Source: Rotaria sp. Silwood1
Taxonomy: Eukaryota > Rotifera > Eurotatoria > Philodinida > Philodinidae
Assembly (NCBI GenBank): GCA_905250075.1
Contig: CAJNOP010000035.1
Span: forward strand, 434,001 to 498,000
Length of the DNA stretch: 64,000 nt
Direction: 5' to 3'
The position numbers and the translations under genes are program-made. This document shows, piece after piece, positions 61,301 to 64,000 of the stretch. The notes beneath the pieces were generated by a model that was not told the origin of the DNA, did not search any database, and saw only the letters and a list, made by a program, of their open reading frames with translations. Positions within the stretch are counted from its first letter, which is position 1; every line of letters begins with the position of its first letter.

Positions 61301-61500
61301 TAATTGTCTTGAATTTCTTTGGATCACCGCAAGTCTATGAAATCCGAAACAATGACAGAAATTATAACGATTTTTAAAACAGTATACTTTTCATTATTTA
61401 CAAATATTTTATTAATTTTCCATAGTAACATTTATTCTATTCACTTGAAAATACTTTTCAAATAAAAATTTTTGTTTTCCAATAAATAAATATAACACAT
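58330..61500. other. Intergenic, mostly featureless
   Basis: Contains the glycosyltransferase promoter side. A short hairpin CCCAGATCCTAG / CTAGGGATGGG sits at 59355-59379. CCCTGAAGATGATC near 60129 resembles motifs found near the 3' ends of retroelements, but nothing else supports an element. No gene recognised. Confidence 0.4.
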
Positions 61501-61872
61501 ATGAGTGATACAAGTATCATTTCGAAAGTATCTTCATATGATGCTGAGAATAGACGAACCACAAACCAGAAATGCCATTCATCATGTTGGGATCGATATT
61601 GGTTTCATATAATTACTACATTACTCTTATCGATTATTTTAGTCGCATCAAGTGTACTAGGATATGTTTTATATAAACAAGCACAAGAGAAACGAAAACG
61701 TCGCCGTATCCAAAAAGACTTTAAACGTAAACATGGCCTTGCAAATAAAGTTTTAGATATGGTTAAAAAAGATGGTGTAATTGCCAAATGGCTCAAAGCC
61801 AATAAAGGACAAACATTAAAAGTGTTCACAGAACTAATGAATGATATGGTGGAAACGATTTTCAGCGAATAA
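61501..61872 (+). CDS. Small single-pass membrane protein, unknown function
   Basis: A 123-aa single-exon frame. MSDTSIISKVSSYDAENRRT is polar, a Cys/Trp-containing juxtamembrane segment follows (CHSSCWDRYW), then one strong membrane helix (about 35-58, IITTLLLSIILVASSVLGYV). A very basic stretch EKRKRRRIQKDFKRKHG comes next, then an amphipathic C-terminal half (VLDMVKKDGVIAKWLKANKG). The positive-inside rule suggests an N-out/C-in topology, with the basic side in the cytosol. The ATG lies right after an A-rich leader (AACACAT-ATG). No known family is recognised, and the gene has no close neighbours. An antisense frame over the same DNA is a shadow. Confidence 0.6.
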   Translation: MSDTSIISKVSSYDAENRRTTNQKCHSSCWDRYWFHIITTLLLSIILVASSVLGYVLYKQAQEKRKRRRIQKDFKRKHGLANKVLDMVKKDGVIAKWLKANKGQTLKVFTELMNDMVETIFSE

Positions 61873-62601
61873 AGAAATTCTACAAAGTTTCCATAAAATA
61901 TCTCTATCTTGAAAAAAAAAATGTAAAAATCATGTAATACCCCATATTCGTTTTGGTAAATAAATAACTTCATATCATTCGTGATTTGACTTATTGTGAT
62001 GTTATCTTTGATTGCCACACTTAGTGTTACTTGGACTTTTGCTTACTAAGAAAATAGTATGCTTTTTATAATTGAAAAGCTTTCTATTTAGCAACGATAC
62101 ATGGTTGGCTTATCTATTGGCTATTTATTGTCGTATGGCAATAATCACATCATCATCACTTTCTACTTACTGCTAATAGCACTAGGAATATGACACGCTT
62201 AAATTAATAGATCGGTAAACCATCACTAATAGGTAGATTCTCTATTGAGTAGTATACAGAAAAAAATATGATTTACGAGTATTCACGGTTAGAGATCAGT
62301 GCAACCATGATGATTTACTCACGATCACTATGCGGTCACAAGAGTTTTTTGTATTCCGTAAAGACTTCAGTAATAACGCTTTTAAACTTTCTTTCTTGTA
62401 GATTAACACCGTCAAAACTGGCTATAGTTCATCCAGAAGCCATACTTTTTGGGTAAACTATGTTGAAAATTTCAAAATCTTATATTTCTGCATAGCATTA
62501 GTTTTTGTCATAGTTATAGCAATGAAAGGTCTGATGACGGCTGTGAATATTTATTAAATGTAGTTATGGTCTTGCATGACCGTGATGATGACGTGTGACT
62601 G
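61873..62601. other. Spacer before the hAT remnant
   Basis: No supportable feature; short frames at 62268-62456 do not look like protein. Confidence 0.4.
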
Positions 62602-62609
62602 CTTTGTAG

Positions 62610-63202
62610 TAGTGGCGTCGCTAGGCTGAGGCCAGGTGTGGCTCAACCCCATCATCGGACTTTTGAGCTCTATCACCCTGAATAAGAGCTTACTGGACAA
62701 ATTTCCCAAATCAAAATAAAAAAAAATCATTTATAAAGCTAACGTTGATGTTATTAAAGCTGCAATAACAATTCCAGTATCTTCAACAACATGTGAGCGT
62801 ACATTTTCAAAAATGAAATTAATTAAAACAACAGTTCGCAATTCGATGACTGACGGCCGCTTGAGTGATCTTTGCCTATAGGCTATTGAGCGTGATACAA
62901 ATATAAACTTCGAGCAATTCATTGATAGTTTTTCAGAGATTCACAAAAACAGTCGAGTTATGTTAAAATAAGTACTTGTTTCTTTTGTTCTTTTATGGTA
63001 TTCAAGTAATTCAAGATAGTTGATTATAAATCTACGAAAATTGACGTGCTTACGTAATCAGAAAGACTCGCATCATTGTTTGCTTTAGTATTTAGGAATA
63101 TAGTGCTGCATATGAACATGGTAGGCATCTGAAGGAGGTTGCAACAGACTGGCGTAGTGGGGGCTCAGCTTCATCACCATTAATTTTCTGGTGACATCAC
63201 TA
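62610..63202 (+). mobile_element. Internally deleted hAT transposon with dimerisation-domain remnant
   Basis: Ends TAGTGGCGTCGCTAGG and, reverse-complemented, TAGTGATGTCACCAG. They are flanked by CTTTGTAG (62602-62609) and CCTTGTAG (63203-63210), a 7/8 match for an 8-bp target duplication. Within, 62735-62971 (+) encodes VIKAAITIPVSSTTCERTFS, KMKLIKTTVRNSM, RLSDLCL, a TAG, then AIERDTNINFEQFIDSF. This is the hAT C-terminal dimerisation region (Dimer_Tnp_hAT), whose IPVSSxxCERxFSxxxxIK motif is diagnostic. The catalytic core is gone, so the element cannot move by itself. Confidence 0.88.
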
Positions 63203-63210
63203 CCTTGTAG

Positions 63211-64000
63211 GCCCCTATTTATAATACTTCATAGATTTGTATCACATCTTAGTCATTCATATTCAATCCAGTACCTTATGAATTGATTAAAAGTTTAACT
63301 TAGATATATTGTTGCCATAGAATTCAGAAAAGGAGTGGCATAATCTAAAAATGGATTAATATGCTAGTCTTAGAACAAACAGTTAGCAAATAGTCATCTA
63401 AAATCTTTATTTGTATCAGATTCATTTCCTTCGTAAACTAAAAAGATATTTCAGAGACTATTCTACTTAAGAGATGTTCCACGAAAAAATCAAATATTTT
63501 CGGATATCGAAAACCATCGGGGTCAACCGGTTTTGCAGTTGATCCCCTAAGTATTTCAGGCCTCATCTACCATAGATGAATCTAAAATATTACGAACTAA
63601 TGATTTACCTTTGGTTCATTATGGCTGTCCGAGCACAGATATCCTCAAAAATAGCGCAAAAAGGTGTGAGAAATTGACCTATACTTTTTTTGAAATTTTT
63701 CCGTCGAAAATTTTTCACTATTCAAATTGAGTCATATACCAATCGATAGAGTTTGATTTGCTCTACAAATCTGTATATATGGTACTTCTCTCTGATCTTA
63801 ATTTAGAATCGAAAAATTTTAAGAACTGTGATTTTTCAACAGATAAAATTTGGTTCATGTTTCAGTATTTCGGCTTTATGTCTACGAGAGAAACAAATCA
63901 CCAAAAGAAATTTTGTATTGTTTTGTAGCCCATTCAATTCTACATTGAATTGTATATTAGTCATTCCTTTAAAACGTTCGAGCAGCGAGATTGTTGGACT
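63211..64000. other. Right-edge stretch, nothing recognised
   Basis: Only a short hairpin, GGGGTCAAC / GTTGATCCCC, at 63520-63547 was noticed. No gene. Confidence 0.4.

Noticed and set aside
61605-62018. Antisense frame over the small membrane protein gene
   Set aside because: Shadow of the plus-strand coding sequence.
1-64000. CRISPR arrays, operons, rRNA genes, riboswitches
   Set aside because: None seen; intron structure and gene content are eukaryotic.

Overview
The window looks like nuclear DNA of a small-genome invertebrate, most likely a bdelloid rotifer. It is strongly AT-rich. Its genes are cut by very short GT-AG introns (about 45-70 bp) into many small exons. Animal genes (TTLL12, importin-5, MARCH1/8, CNNM, a neuropeptide precursor) sit beside genes whose nearest recognisable families are bacterial or fungal (YihY/BrkB, an MNN1-type mannosyltransferase, trehalase, an HExxH protein). 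TGTGGG-like tracts, the known bdelloid telomere unit, occur at internal sites. The lineage call is inference; no marker gene is present.

Layout. 1-2510 (+): 3' part of TTLL12, with a TTAA-flanked inverted-repeat element in one intron. 2511-8259: gene-poor island with an F-box pseudogene, a Merlin transposase scrap, a large palindrome and telomere-like tracts. 8260-14060 (+): importin-5 in 20 exons; its last 1.3-kb exon stays open into an HExxH metalloprotease-like region. 14146-18416 (+): broken genes (trehalase, a possible Polycomb-RING RAWUL protein, MARCH1/8), with a mariner remnant between them. 18417-29776: gene desert with a foldback element and a hAT MITE. 29852-31475 (+): secreted neuropeptide precursor with nine microexon-encoded copies of an LDSL(S/N)G(S/N)DFF peptide. 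31476-39930: desert with three large inverted-repeat elements and one small pseudogene. 39931-40857 (-): intronless YihY/BrkB membrane protein. 42694-46729 (-): complete CNNM magnesium-transport gene. 48682-49566: non-autonomous hAT element with a perfect 8-bp target duplication. 53658-58329 (-): five-exon MNN1-like glycosyltransferase. 61501-61872 (+): small single-pass membrane protein. 62610-63202: deleted hAT element keeping its dimerisation domain.

The genes form no operon or pathway cluster. The points of most interest are the importin-5/HExxH read-through, the neuropeptide gene whose repeat exons are all phase 0 and divisible by three (so any can be skipped), the run of decayed genes whose stop codons are mostly TGA, and the repeated G-rich/C-rich telomere-like hairpins. 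All intron borders were read by eye from GT-AG signals, frame continuity and recalled protein families; no alignment or RNA evidence was available.
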